Shown piece after piece: positions 1 to 8,814 of a stretch of 64,000 bases of DNA; the stretch's first letter is position 1, and each line of letters begins with the position of its first letter. The notes under the pieces were generated by a model that saw only the letters and a program-made list of their open reading frames with translations, was not told the DNA's origin and ran no database searches. Made by a program: the position numbers and the translations under genes. This DNA comes from Prorocentrum cordatum (lineage: Eukaryota > Sar > Dinophyceae > Prorocentrales > Prorocentraceae): assembly GCA_963575745.1 (NCBI GenBank), contig CAUYUJ010019359.1:248001-312000 (forward strand), read 5' to 3'.

Positions 1-59
1 CAAAGACGACCTTGTAAGCCAGAAAGAACAGGACAACTATTACCCAAGAGGGCCCCAAA

Positions 60-780
60 ACGCACCCAAAACGGTTCAAAAAGGCCCCGAATCCGCCGAC
101 CCCTTGTGGGTCTCTCAGCGTGTGAGATAGTTCCCCCCCCAAAAGTCCCCCCCCAAGGACCCCAAACCGGCGATTCGACCCCCCCCCCGGGCCCAGGACG
201 AGCGACTCACTGGTTTGTTTGGCAAAAGGGGCTCAAGACGGGCCAAGAAGGTCCCAAGACGCCTCCAAGACGGCCCACGAGGGCCCCGAGACGCCACGCG
301 AGCGCTCCAAGACGCCCAAGATGGTCCCATGACGAGCCAAGAGACCTCCAAGACGGCCCAAGCGGCCTCCAAAAGCAGTCCTCAGAAGGGCCTACGAGCT
401 GAAAATTGTGACATTCCGATGGGGAAACGTACAGTTTGATACTATACGACTTGTCGGCCTTCACGGCGCTGAAGACCGTCCAGGAGCACCCCAAGACCGC
501 CCCAAGACGGCCCCAGAGGCCCCCAAGAGGCGCCCAAATCGGCTCCAGAGGGCGCCAAGACGGCCCAATAGGTCCCCAAAACTGCCCAAGAGGGCCCCAA
601 GACGGCCCCACGAGGGGCCCAAGAGGGGGAGCTTGAACCGACAATCTGAGCCTTCCGCCCCAAGACGGCCCCAAAAGGCCCCAAGAGGCCCCAGGAGGCC
701 CCCAAAACGCCCCCAAAAAAACCCGAAGGACCCCCAAGAGGGCCCCAAACGGCCCCAAAACGGCCCCCAAGAGGCTTCGA
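60..780. repeat. GC-rich degenerate minisatellite
   Basis: This stretch repeats variants of CCCAAGANGGCCCC at a spacing of about 10 to 20 bases. Long open frames occur in several frames on both strands, which is what a stop-poor, C-rich repeat produces, so none is annotated as a gene. A similar composition returns at 22.15-22.33 kb. Confidence 0.7.
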
Positions 781-784
781 AACT

Positions 785-1235
785 GTGTCCAAAAGTCCCG
801 CGAGAAGCCCCTCGCCCATTCTTCCGCTTCCTCCCTCGCCTCGTCATCATCCTCGTCGATTTGTTTCCCCCCGTCCTTCATTTCATCCGTGCCCCCCTCC
901 CCCCCCTCCTCGCCGTCCTTGTCCACCTCGGCCCCCCGGTGGCTTCAAAACTGTTTTCCAGAGGTCCTCGAAAGGCGTGCCGCGAAATCGCTATACACAT
1001 ACAAGAATTTCTCACCCATAGACCTTAACCCAGAGCCTCATCTCAATGTCCCCCATCCTCCTCGTCCTCCTCCACCCTCTCCACGTCCCCCTCCTCCTCG
1101 TCCCCCTCCTCTTGTTCCTGGTCCGCTTCACCTCGTCATATTCGATGATTCGCCCCCCCCCTATCCTCCGCCGCATCTCCATTATCCTGTCTCCGTCCTC
1201 CTTTTTCTCACCAGTGCGCGTGCCCGATTCGACAT
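785..1235. other. C-rich low-complexity DNA, no gene seen
   Basis: The sequence is dominated by CCTCCTC and CCCCC runs. Nothing resembling a protein family or RNA was seen. It follows, on the minus strand, the end of the helicase pseudogene and could be its decayed 3' flank. Confidence 0.5.
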
Positions 1236-1559
1236 CATTTGCACGCCTTCCACTTCAGGGTGCCTTTTTTGGCGTCTCGCGCGACATTGTGCGGGTCGGG
1301 GAACGCCGAGTTCGGTAACCTTCTCTCGCGCGCGCCGCTGCACTGATACGGCTGGCAACTGCGGGCTGCGAACCCGAGGTCCTTGCAGCCTCCGCACACC
1401 ACTTTGGCTCCTCTCGCCTTTCGATGATCTTCCAATTGGCTACGCTTCAAATGCATCGTGTCCGGGAACGCTCCTCCGCACGTCGCGCGCGTCAGCGGCT
1501 TCGCGCCCGCCTCGGCTTTCCGTTTGCGATTCGCTGCCTCCGCGCTGCCCCGTCGCACC

Positions 1560-1620
<61 letters not shown>

Positions 1621-2760
1621 CTTTATTTATCTCTCTCTCTCTCGTTCTTCCGCGCATTCTGACAGGGCCTCTCCCCCGCAGTATCGTGCTCCTTCCGAGC
1701 TTCTGACTTCTCCACCTTTCCGTCATGCAGCGACAGGCACTTATCGTTCGTGCATCGCGCGCGCGTTCGTTCCACGCTCTCGTTCCACTTCGCGATGCCT
1801 TTTCCGCGACTTTTGTTTGGCTTTGACATGGCTGCGCTTCGCGCAGCACGTTGCCCCAATCCTTTTCGCCCCCCCGTCGGCGGCCGCCGCGTCCGCGTTC
1901 CGACCGCGACCTCGCCGCGACGCGTCGTCGCCCTCTGTTTTCGTCGCCCGCCCTTTGCACGTCGCGCACCATTTTTCGTCCGCGTTGTTCATTCCCTCCG
2001 AACAGTCTTTGCAGAACGCTGGCCTTTCTTGTCTCTGGACTTCGTGCTTTGTGAACGCCTCTACCAACAACCTCCGCTGCCAGCGCTCGCGCAAGTCTCG
2101 TCGCATTAGCGCCCCTTCCCACTCGTCCCAATTCACACCTTCCCCGCGAAGCACCTGCAACAATTTCTGCGCGCCTGGAATTTCCCCCGCGTTGTGCGGT
2201 TTCCTGTCGAAAGGCCCGAGAGAATCAACAAATTCTCCCGTTTCCGCACGCGCGCGATGGCAACGTAACTTGACATCCAACTCACGCCGCGCCCTCTTTC
2301 GAGGTCCGCTATCACTGCGGCCATGGTCCGGCCCTGCGCAAAGTGCGCCGTTACTGCCAAAGCTGGGGTGATCATGAACTGCGTGCGTTTCACACTGAAT
2401 ACTGGATGCTTCCGATACCCGTCCAAGCGCCATTGGCGTCCTTTCGATGGGAAGATCGGATATAGCCCCGGCTCCCACCCTGGCAGGTTCCACTCTTTCG
2501 TATGGAAGTCCATCACAATCAGTCTCGGCAGATGCATCCATACTTCCTCTTCTTCATCTCCAACGACCTCATCCTCGTGCAACACCCATCCATGGATCGT
2601 CGCTGTGCGGCCCCGCAGAAGCTGCTTCTTTGACCGATCCAAGTGATCACCCAAAGCCACCGGCATCCCCTTGGCCAGCGGCAGCCAGCCGGGCAAGCTT
2701 GCGCACTCCCCCTCGCGGTGCCCAAGCCAACGTATCTTATCCTCCACCGTGTACGGCCGC
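1236..2760 (-). pseudogene. broken PIF1-like helicase, C-terminal part
   Basis: Reading leftwards, the first block (about 2760-2133) contains LPLAKGMPVALGDHLDRS and LLRGRTATIHGW, then AVTAHFAQGRTM (helicase H-x-x-Q-G motif) and SYVAIARVRKRENLLIL (final helicase motif). This is the C-terminal RecA half of a PIF1/RecD-type ATP-dependent DNA helicase. The downstream tail continues in two other frames: LLQVLRGEGVNWDEWEG with FCKDC and CATC pairs near 1.93-2.2 kb, and VCGGCKDLGFAARSC with YQC near 1.24-1.4 kb. I associate paired-cysteine modules after the helicase with repetitive dinoflagellate helicase proteins. The Walker A half is absent, at least two frameshifts are needed and a CT microsatellite interrupts the tail, so this is a pseudogene, probably derived from a mobile element. 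The helicase assignment is firm; the exact ends are not. Confidence 0.8.
1563..1660. repeat. (CT)n microsatellite
   Basis: An almost pure run of CT dinucleotides with short TATA interruptions. It lies inside the helicase pseudogene tail, where it encodes a meaningless Arg-Glu run on the minus strand. Confidence 0.95.
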
Positions 2761-2779
2761 CTCTGTTCCCCCCCGTGGC

Positions 2780-3200
2780 GAGGGCGGTCCCTGGCTGCGA
2801 CATCCCCACAAAATCCCCCGAAAGGGGCCGAGGGAAATACCCACCCGCCGCTCCCCTTAGAGTGCCGAAACCAGCGAATCGCCTGAGACATCCTCCGAAT
2901 CTGCTCCGAAAGCGAAACATGTTGGAAGAGAAAATGGCCAAACCGCCTGAGACATCCCAACAAAATCCCGCAAAAGAGGCCGAAGGAAATACCCCCCCGC
3001 CGCTCCCCTTAAGAGTGCTGAAACCAGCGAATCGCCTGAGACATCCTCCGGATCTGCTCCGAAAGCGAAACATGTTGGAAGAGAAAATGGCCGAACCGCC
3101 TGAGACATACACACAAAAATCAACGAAAAGGGGCCGAGGGAAATACCCCCCGCCGCTCCCCTTGGGAATGCTGCAGCCATAAAAAAATCGCCTGGCACAT
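2780..3200. repeat. satellite array A, ~150-bp unit
   Basis: Two and a half copies of a unit beginning near CCAGCGAATCGCCTGAGACAT. Matching positions are 2871, 3024 and about 3174, a period of about 150 to 153. Internal landmarks are AAACATGTTGGAAGAG and CCGCCGCTCCCCTT. The same unit forms the longer array at 20.88-21.75 kb. Its minus-strand open frames are repeat translations. Confidence 0.9.
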
Positions 3201-3229
3201 CCACAACGTCAGTGCGTGTGAGTCATCGG

Positions 3230-3505
3230 ACGAGTGGACCTGGGTAAGTGTAGTGAATGTTTGAGTACAAGTACGAGTGAGTCTGAATGATGAGTGGGTC
3301 TGAATGGTGAATGAGTTTGAGTGATGAGTGAGTCCGAGTGATGAGTCTGAGTCATGCCTGAGTCCGAGTGATGAGTGAGTCTGAGTGATGAGTGATGAGT
3401 CTGAGTGATGAGTGGGTCTGAGTGATGAGTGAGTCTGAGTGATGAGTGAGTCTGAATGATGAGTGAGTCTGCGTGATGAGTGAGTCTGAATGGGTCTGAG
3501 TGAGG
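3230..3505. repeat. GAGTSTGAGTGATGA-type minisatellite
   Basis: Irregular repeats of GAGTGATGAGTGAGTCTGA, period about 15 to 20 bases. The tract follows satellite array A and is matched by 21760-22015, which follows array B in the same order. This shows that the two tracts are paralogous duplications. Confidence 0.85.
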
Positions 3506-3508
3506 TGA

Positions 3509-3581
3509 CTGGTGTGTTCTCGCCTGTGTGTTCTCCTCCGGCGCGGTCCGCCAATAATTACTCGACGCGGGGGTCCCCCTC
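3509..3581. other. left target flank of element E1
   Basis: The sequence CTCCTCCGGCGCGGTCCGCC and the following CGACGCGG-rich stretch match 22040-22116 with a few indels. The match stops at the first base of the E1 terminal repeat, so this is the left half of the pre-insertion site. Confidence 0.8.
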
Positions 3582-3608
3582 ATCCGAAAGCCCTTATAAC
3601 GGCGACGA
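3582..3608 (+). repeat. E1 left terminal inverted repeat
   Basis: The 27 bases starting ATCCGAAAGCCCTTATAACG are the exact reverse complement of 19846-19872. Similarity to the empty-site paralogue ends here. Confidence 0.93.
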
Positions 3609-3615
3609 TGGAACA

Positions 3616-3681
3616 CAGTGCCGGGGAACTGCTTTGAACATCACCAGTCGTTCAAAGCAGTGCCCCGGCACTGCTTTGAAC
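3616..3681. repeat. E1 left sub-terminal palindromes
   Basis: A perfect 32-bp palindrome occupies 3650-3681 (half-site GTTCAAAGCAGTGCC). A partial copy of the same palindrome lies at 3616-3639. The same pair arrangement occurs inside the right end. Repeated sub-terminal sites of this kind are candidate transposase-binding sites (inference). Confidence 0.9.
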
Positions 3682-3819
3682 GATGCGGAAATGCGATCAG
3701 CAGGAGCCTTCGTCTGTTCCTTCTCCTCTTCTCGTCGCTGTATGCTCTTCCTTGTCCTCCCTCCTCCCCCGTTCCCTCTCTAATTAATTACCTCGTTCTC
3801 CCAGTCTCACGCGCACTCT

Positions 3820-4365
3820 TCCTCCCCCCTCTCCTCCTCCTCTTCCTGCTTCTCCTCCTCGTCCTCCTCCTCCTCCGCCTCCTCCCCCTCATTTGTTATA
3901 TTTCTCCGTCCTTGTCCTCCTGTCCCCGTTCTCCTTCTCCCTCTCCTCCTCCTCCTCCTCCTCGTCGTCGTCGTCCTCCTCCTCTTCCTCCTCCTCCTCC
4001 TCCTCCTCCTCTTCCTCCTCCCTCCTCCTCCTCCTCCTCCTCCCCCTTTCCTCCTCTCCCTCCTCCTCCTCCTCCTCCTCCTCCCCCTTCCCCCTCTTCC
4101 TCCTCTGCTATCACTCCTCCATAATTCCTGTCCGCTCCTCCCCTTCACTGATCTTCCTCTTCGTCATCATCATCCCTTTCGTCGCACGCCTCTTAATCCT
4201 CAATCGGTTCCCAATCTTCTCGACTTTCTTGTCATCCGCGTCCTTGGCTGTTGGAGGGGCCTCAGGAATTCTCAGGGCTCTTGTGTTGCACGCGAAGGCA
4301 CACCTCCCAGGAACGCATCATCCTCCTCACATTCACCCTCCTCCTCCTCATCCTCCTCCTCCATG
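3820..4365. repeat. (CTC)n/(CCT)n tract, no gene
   Basis: Near-continuous CTC triplets. Open frames here (Ser, Leu or Pro runs; Glu/Gly/Arg runs on the other strand) are composition artefacts. The tract separates the E1 left end from ORF1 and holds no copy of the CCGCAGTNGCGG repeat. Confidence 0.9.
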
Positions 4366-4454
4366 CACGTTCGGCTCAAGCCCGCGCCGACGGTAGGTTT
4401 CACGGCGGTTGGGCGGGCTCGCGCCCGCCTCCGCGGCCTGCAGTCGGGGCAGAG

Positions 4455-5621
4455 ATGCGTGCAGGGTGGGATGACAAAGCGGAAGAGGAAACACGGGCCG
4501 CAGTTGCGGATTCTTCAAAGAGCAGCGGCGGCGGTTGGGGAACAAGTGGGGGTTGGGGCGGCCGCAGTGGCGGATACGGCGGCGGAGGTGACCGCAGTGG
4601 CGGCTGGGGCGGCGGAGATTCTCTTGGCGGATGGAGAGGAAAAGCGCAGGATGGCGGCGACGGAAGTGACCGCAGTCGCGGATGGGAGGGCGGCGGATGG
4701 GGCGGCAACGGATGCGAGGGTTGGGGAATGGAGGGCGCCCGCTGGTGGGACGACGAGGGTGGCTGGTGGAATGCATGGGAAGGTGGCCGCTCGAGTGCCT
4801 CGGCAGGTTCTCCTGCCGCGGAGCCCGCGGCCGCAACAGCGGCGGGCAAAGGAGGCGGTCCCCTGCTTCCCCCAGGGCGCGAAGAACAAGGCGCAGTTGC
4901 GCTGTTTCAAATTGTGCGCAATGAGCCGCTGCCAATTTTCAAGTTGGAATTCTTCGAGAACTTCAGGGCGAACTGGAACGGCAATTATAAGCAGCACAAC
5001 GCGGCCTTGAAGTGGTTCCGAGACGAGTACGAAGACCGAGAAAACCCTTTCGGCAGCCGCACGCCCGTCTTCGGAGGTACCGCAGTTGCGGAGGAAATTT
5101 CGAAGATCCTTAAGTACCGCGCAAAGGGGAAGGCGCAGGACAACAGGGATTGGGACTGGGACCACACTGTCAAAGTGCCGTGGTCTTGGCTGGAGATGGT
5201 CGCGCAGATGGATGGACCTACAATGCTGCGCGTCGTGTGCGGCCCTGACAATGACCGCAGTCGCGGGTTGGTCCGCTGCGAGTGCCGCCCGTGCCCTAGC
5301 AGTCTCGACAACATGAGGCACACGAAAGGGGTGGACAGAGGACAGGCGCAAAGAATCCCTCTGCCCCAGTGGGATTTCGTCCTCATCCGCGACGACGGCT
5401 CGGGCATTCGCGTCCACCCATCCTGGTCTAGCCCGAAGTTCAACACGTATGAGGTGGAGCCGCACTCGCATCCCGTGCGGGGCCCGAGGGCAGGTCTCGG
5501 CAAGAGCGATGGCCACGGAACGTTCACGTTCTGGAAGATGCTGCACGCCCATCCGAATCCTGGGCGGTTCGACGCGAGCAAGGGGGCGCAGCTGCAACCG
5601 CGGTGGTCCGCGCAGCCTTGA
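4455..5621 (+). CDS. E1 ORF1, Gly/Trp-rich N-terminus, unknown
   Basis: This is a 388-residue protein from the first in-frame ATG. The frame is open upstream to 4251, but only from a TTG, and that extension gives a hydrophobic run that is just translated CTC repeat. The first third is a Gly/Ser/Trp-rich low-complexity segment (GGWGG, RSGGY, RSGGW) partly built from the 12-bp repeats at 4562, 4592 and 4670. The rest, from about residue 155, is a more normal globular sequence with FKLEFFENFRANWNGNYK, DWDWDHTVKVPWSWLEMV and a cysteine cluster near RCECRPC. No family was recognised. It is the first of six same-strand E1 genes. Candidate roles such as a DNA- or RNA-binding accessory protein are guesses. 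Confidence 0.75.
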   Translation: MRAGWDDKAEEETRAAVADSSKSSGGGWGTSGGWGGRSGGYGGGGDRSGGWGGGDSLGGWRGKAQDGGDGSDRSRGWEGGGWGGNGCEGWGMEGARWWDDEGGWWNAWEGGRSSASAGSPAAEPAAATAAGKGGGPLLPPGREEQGAVALFQIVRNEPLPIFKLEFFENFRANWNGNYKQHNAALKWFRDEYEDRENPFGSRTPVFGGTAVAEEISKILKYRAKGKAQDNRDWDWDHTVKVPWSWLEMVAQMDGPTMLRVVCGPDNDRSRGLVRCECRPCPSSLDNMRHTKGVDRGQAQRIPLPQWDFVLIRDDGSGIRVHPSWSSPKFNTYEVEPHSHPVRGPRAGLGKSDGHGTFTFWKMLHAHPNPGRFDASKGAQLQPRWSAQP

Positions 5622-6286
5622 CACCGCAGTTGCGGGATTGCGCAGCCATGGAACCGCAGTTGCGGGGACCGATCGCGTGACGCCGCGCTCGTTTGACTCA
5701 CTATGCGCGCTTTCGGCCGCAGTTGCGGCGCTGCCTTCTAGCGACTTCATACAGCTTGGCCGCAGTTGCGGCGCTCCCACGACTGACCGCTGTAATTAGG
5801 TGCTTCGGGCGCGCATCACCTCCGTTGAAGCACTCGTGACGTTAATTAGCGCGGCCGCAGTTGCGGAGACAGGTACTTAAACAGATGGATCCGCAGTTGT
5901 TCGTCGTCCTCGTCGCCCCTTCCCCGTCGTCCTCGTCGCAGTCTCCTCCCTCCGCCTTTCCTCCTCGTCGCAGTTCCTTCCGTTGGCCGTAGCCCGCCTC
6001 CGTTGGCCGAGTCATTTCCCGTCGTCCTCGTCGCAGTCCCCCCCGAGGGCCGCAGTTGCGGACTTTGTTGATTCCTCCTCCTCCGTTTCTGCCCCGTCAT
6101 CCTCGTCGCAGTCCCCTTGCTCCTTTCACCCTCGTCTGAGCTCTTCGCGCCATCCTCTTCCGTCGCGTCCTCTCCATCCTCCTCTTCGCCTTCCTCGTCC
6201 TCATCCCCGCCGTCTCCCTCGTTGCCCTTCCTCTCCCAAGCCGGCCGCAGTTCCCCCGTCGGACGGGGGCCGCGCGCGGCCACGCC
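5622..6286 (+). other. E1 spacer between ORF1 and ORF2
   Basis: No gene was seen. The spacer holds six exact 12-bp repeats (5624, 5654, 5717, 5760, 5855, 6050), the densest group in E1, then TCGTCG/TCCTC low-complexity sequence up to the ORF2 start. Any promoter or trans-splicing acceptor would lie here but none is identifiable. Confidence 0.7.
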
Positions 6287-8113
6287 ATGGACCCAGGTCG
6301 CAAAGCCGAGGTCGACAAGCGGTTCGCCGAGCTGAAGCAGCAACTGCGGGAAAGGTTCGGCCTGCAAGGGGCTGCCGCGGATGCCGCAGTCGCGGAGCCG
6401 ACGGAGGACCGCAGTAGCGGAAGCCCCGAGCGACCGCCGCGCGAGGCCTCCCCGCAGTCGTCTAGCTCCTCGCGGGAATATCGGCCGCCGCCGCCGATAA
6501 GCGCTGCGAGTGGGAGCTCTGCTGGTGGGAGGCGCGAAGAGGCGCAGTTGCGCAGGGCGCACTTGACCCCCAAGGCAAAATGGGGGCCTCGGGCGCAGAC
6601 GCCGACGAAGCAGCAGGACCAACCAACAGTGACGGGAGCCGCCACCGAGACCGCAGTTGCGGGGGTGGCCGGCGAGCCAGGTGCCGCGCGCGGCTCATCT
6701 GGGAGCAGCGCGCCCTCGGCCGTGCTGCTCGCAGCCGAGTCCAAACGAGGCGCCCAACCCGAAGACGAGGCCGCCTCCCAGGAGAAAGCCGCCGAGACAA
6801 CCGCCTCGGCCGATTCGCGGCCGAGGAAAAGGCCGCCTCCCACGGAAGACTCGCCGCTGTCAGAACCGCAGTCGCGGGGTCGCGCGGGGCCTCCGTCGGA
6901 ACCGCAGTTGCGGGAAGATGCGGGAGCACCGCGGAAGAAGCAGCGGACCAGGTCCCCTCCAGGGATAAACTACTTTGGGGAACGCCCCAAGTGGAACGAA
7001 GGATTCCTTCGTACAGAAGACGGCAATCGGGTTCCGTCCACCATCGCTTTGGTGTTCAACGTGGTGGTCATCACGAAGGTGGCAACAAAGGAAGATGTCT
7101 TCAGGTGCATCTTGCACCAAACTGCGGCGGTCGTCTTCGTCGTATGGGACCCCGAGCTGTTCCGCACGGGGAACGTCGAAGGCGCTTGCAGCTACGACGT
7201 TCCCGTTGGACTCAGGACTGCCGTCGAAGACGCTGTCACTTTGAAAAACAACACCGCGGAGCCTTACTGGACGACGGTTGCCCTGTTCAGAGACACGGGC
7301 GTGGTGCTCGTGCGCCCGCACATCATCGCAGAGACCGCAGTTGCGGGTCATGTTGTTGGGGCCACCCACGCCGTCACGATCCTGCGCTTTCGCCTGAAGG
7401 GCTCCGACATGAATCCTGCCGCGGTGATCCGTTTTGCCGTCGTGTCCAGACACGCAGTCACCGAACGTCTCCAACAGAAGATCACGCAAACAGAACAAAC
7501 AGCGTGGCAGCCAGGTTTCTTCAAGGACGCGGTTGCTTCCATCCATAAAAATGATGTGCGGTTCTTGTGCGGCCTGTTTGACATCCCGCCTGAGCAGCTC
7601 GCAGCATTTGGCCGCAGTTGCGGAGCCAGCTACACCTGCCCGGTGGGGGTGGTGTTCAGGGCTGGACCCGCCCTGTTCGGAGGCATTGTGGAGGGCACAC
7701 GCGTCATGCATCCGAATTACGTCCTCCCCATTGGCCCGTGCGACGTGCGCATTGCGGACTACAACCTGGATTTTGCAGGGAGGCCGTCGAAGAACGATCC
7801 CCAGTGGCTCCCTGATTGGATGCATCGAACAAGCGACTCCATCATCTCTCGGCGCTGGGTCCCAGCGAAGTACATGCCCAAGTGGGAGGATGACCCTGAC
7901 CGCAGTAGCGGAGTCAGAGAAAAGCTCGGCTTGGCAGCGCTGCCCCCAATCGGCAAGGTCATTCAGAAGGAGCTCAACGAGAAGACCTTCAGCACGCACT
8001 GGTGCGAGGGCATCCACCAAAACATCGTCTTCGTCGGCCACGGACGCGCAAGTCGGGCGAGCAAGCGGAAGCACGAAGAGCCGCGATCTGCCGCAGTTGC
8101 GGACGAGCGGTGA
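6287..8113 (+). CDS. E1 ORF2, probable degenerate EEP-fold protein
   Basis: This is a 608-residue protein starting at ATG (MDPGRK). About 220 N-terminal residues are disordered and rich in Ser, Pro, Glu and Ala, with a basic patch (RKKQRTR) that could act as a nuclear localisation signal. The C-terminal 370 residues are globular. The stretch DVRFLCGLFDIPPEQLAAF followed by GRSCG aligns with DVKVCMGDFNMCMFQLVSW and CRNCG of ORF6, and a preceding ILRFRL...IRFAVVSRHA strand matches the ORF6 NVMAVHVHH strand. ORF2 is therefore probably an ORF6 paralogue in which the catalytic GDFN signature has become GLFD and the VHVHH histidines are lost. That predicts a non-catalytic or altered nuclease. Nine 12-bp repeats are translated within it. 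The fold relationship is my inference from motif order only. Confidence 0.72.
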   Translation: MDPGRKAEVDKRFAELKQQLRERFGLQGAAADAAVAEPTEDRSSGSPERPPREASPQSSSSSREYRPPPPISAASGSSAGGRREEAQLRRAHLTPKAKWGPRAQTPTKQQDQPTVTGAATETAVAGVAGEPGAARGSSGSSAPSAVLLAAESKRGAQPEDEAASQEKAAETTASADSRPRKRPPPTEDSPLSEPQSRGRAGPPSEPQLREDAGAPRKKQRTRSPPGINYFGERPKWNEGFLRTEDGNRVPSTIALVFNVVVITKVATKEDVFRCILHQTAAVVFVVWDPELFRTGNVEGACSYDVPVGLRTAVEDAVTLKNNTAEPYWTTVALFRDTGVVLVRPHIIAETAVAGHVVGATHAVTILRFRLKGSDMNPAAVIRFAVVSRHAVTERLQQKITQTEQTAWQPGFFKDAVASIHKNDVRFLCGLFDIPPEQLAAFGRSCGASYTCPVGVVFRAGPALFGGIVEGTRVMHPNYVLPIGPCDVRIADYNLDFAGRPSKNDPQWLPDWMHRTSDSIISRRWVPAKYMPKWEDDPDRSSGVREKLGLAALPPIGKVIQKELNEKTFSTHWCEGIHQNIVFVGHGRASRASKRKHEEPRSAAVADER

Positions 8114-8814
8114 GTGCGGCAAGACCGAGGAGCCGCAGTTGCGGAACAGAGCTCGGTACTACTGGGCGCCTGCTGCCTGCGTAGTGCATCCCATTAGCGA
8201 TGGAGTGCATGTTGCGGTGTAGGATAGCCCGCAGTTGCGGGGTTGCGGTTGCGAAGCCGCAGTTGCGGTTGCGTATAATAGGAGAGCACGCGGTTGCGAA
8301 GCCGCAGTTTGCAATAAGTGTGCGCGCGCTGGGTCATCATCATCGTCGTCGTCCGTCCTCGTCGTCGTCGCTGCCGTCGTCGTCGTCGCGTCTGTCGTCT
8401 GTCGTCAGCAGTCGTCGTCGGTCGTCGTCGTCGTCAAGTCTGTCGTCTGTCGTCAGCAGTCGTCGTCGTCGTCGTCCCTCCTCCCTCCTCCCTCCTCCCT
8501 CCTCCCTCCTCCCTCCTCCCTCCTCGTCCTCCTCCAGGCCGCATCCCCCCGCCACCTCCGTCCTAGCTCTCCTTCCCCTTCCCCTCCTCGTCCTCCTCCA
8601 GCTTGCACCCCCCTCCCTCCTCCAGCCTGCACCCCCCCCAAGCTCTCGCCCGATATTTTGGATTAAAACTGAGCCTTCAGTCGTCCGCAGGCATTCGGCT
8701 CAGCAGGTCGTTGGGCTCCTGGCACACACGCCTCCACCCTGAGCGACGGACGTCGTGCCATAGTCCGCCATATCGGAGCTCCGGGCCGCAGTGGCGGACA
8801 GCGTCGGCACAGAT
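8114..8814 (+). other. E1 spacer between ORF2 and ORF3
   Basis: No gene was seen. The 12-bp repeats at 8133, 8229, 8257 and 8786 are followed or interrupted by GTCGTC runs (8340-8470) and CTCCCTC runs (8478-8530). A short frame covering the triplet tract is rejected as repeat translation. Confidence 0.7.

Noticed and set aside
2519-3616. Minus-strand frames rich in Cys/Phe and Thr/His/Ser repeats, also at 20.75-22.1 kb
   Set aside because: Translations of the 150-bp satellite and GAGT minisatellite.
4362-4382. CACGTTCGGCTCAAG upstream of ORF1 as a dinoflagellate spliced-leader relic
   Set aside because: Only 11 of the last 15 spliced-leader bases match; a chance match in GC-rich sequence cannot be excluded.
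4251-4454. N-terminal extension of ORF1 with a signal-peptide-like hydrophobic run
   Set aside because: It has no ATG and the hydrophobic residues are translated CCTCCT repeats.
8340-8530. GTCGTC and CTCCCTC tracts as coding or CRISPR-like
   Set aside because: They are continuous microsatellites without spacer structure.
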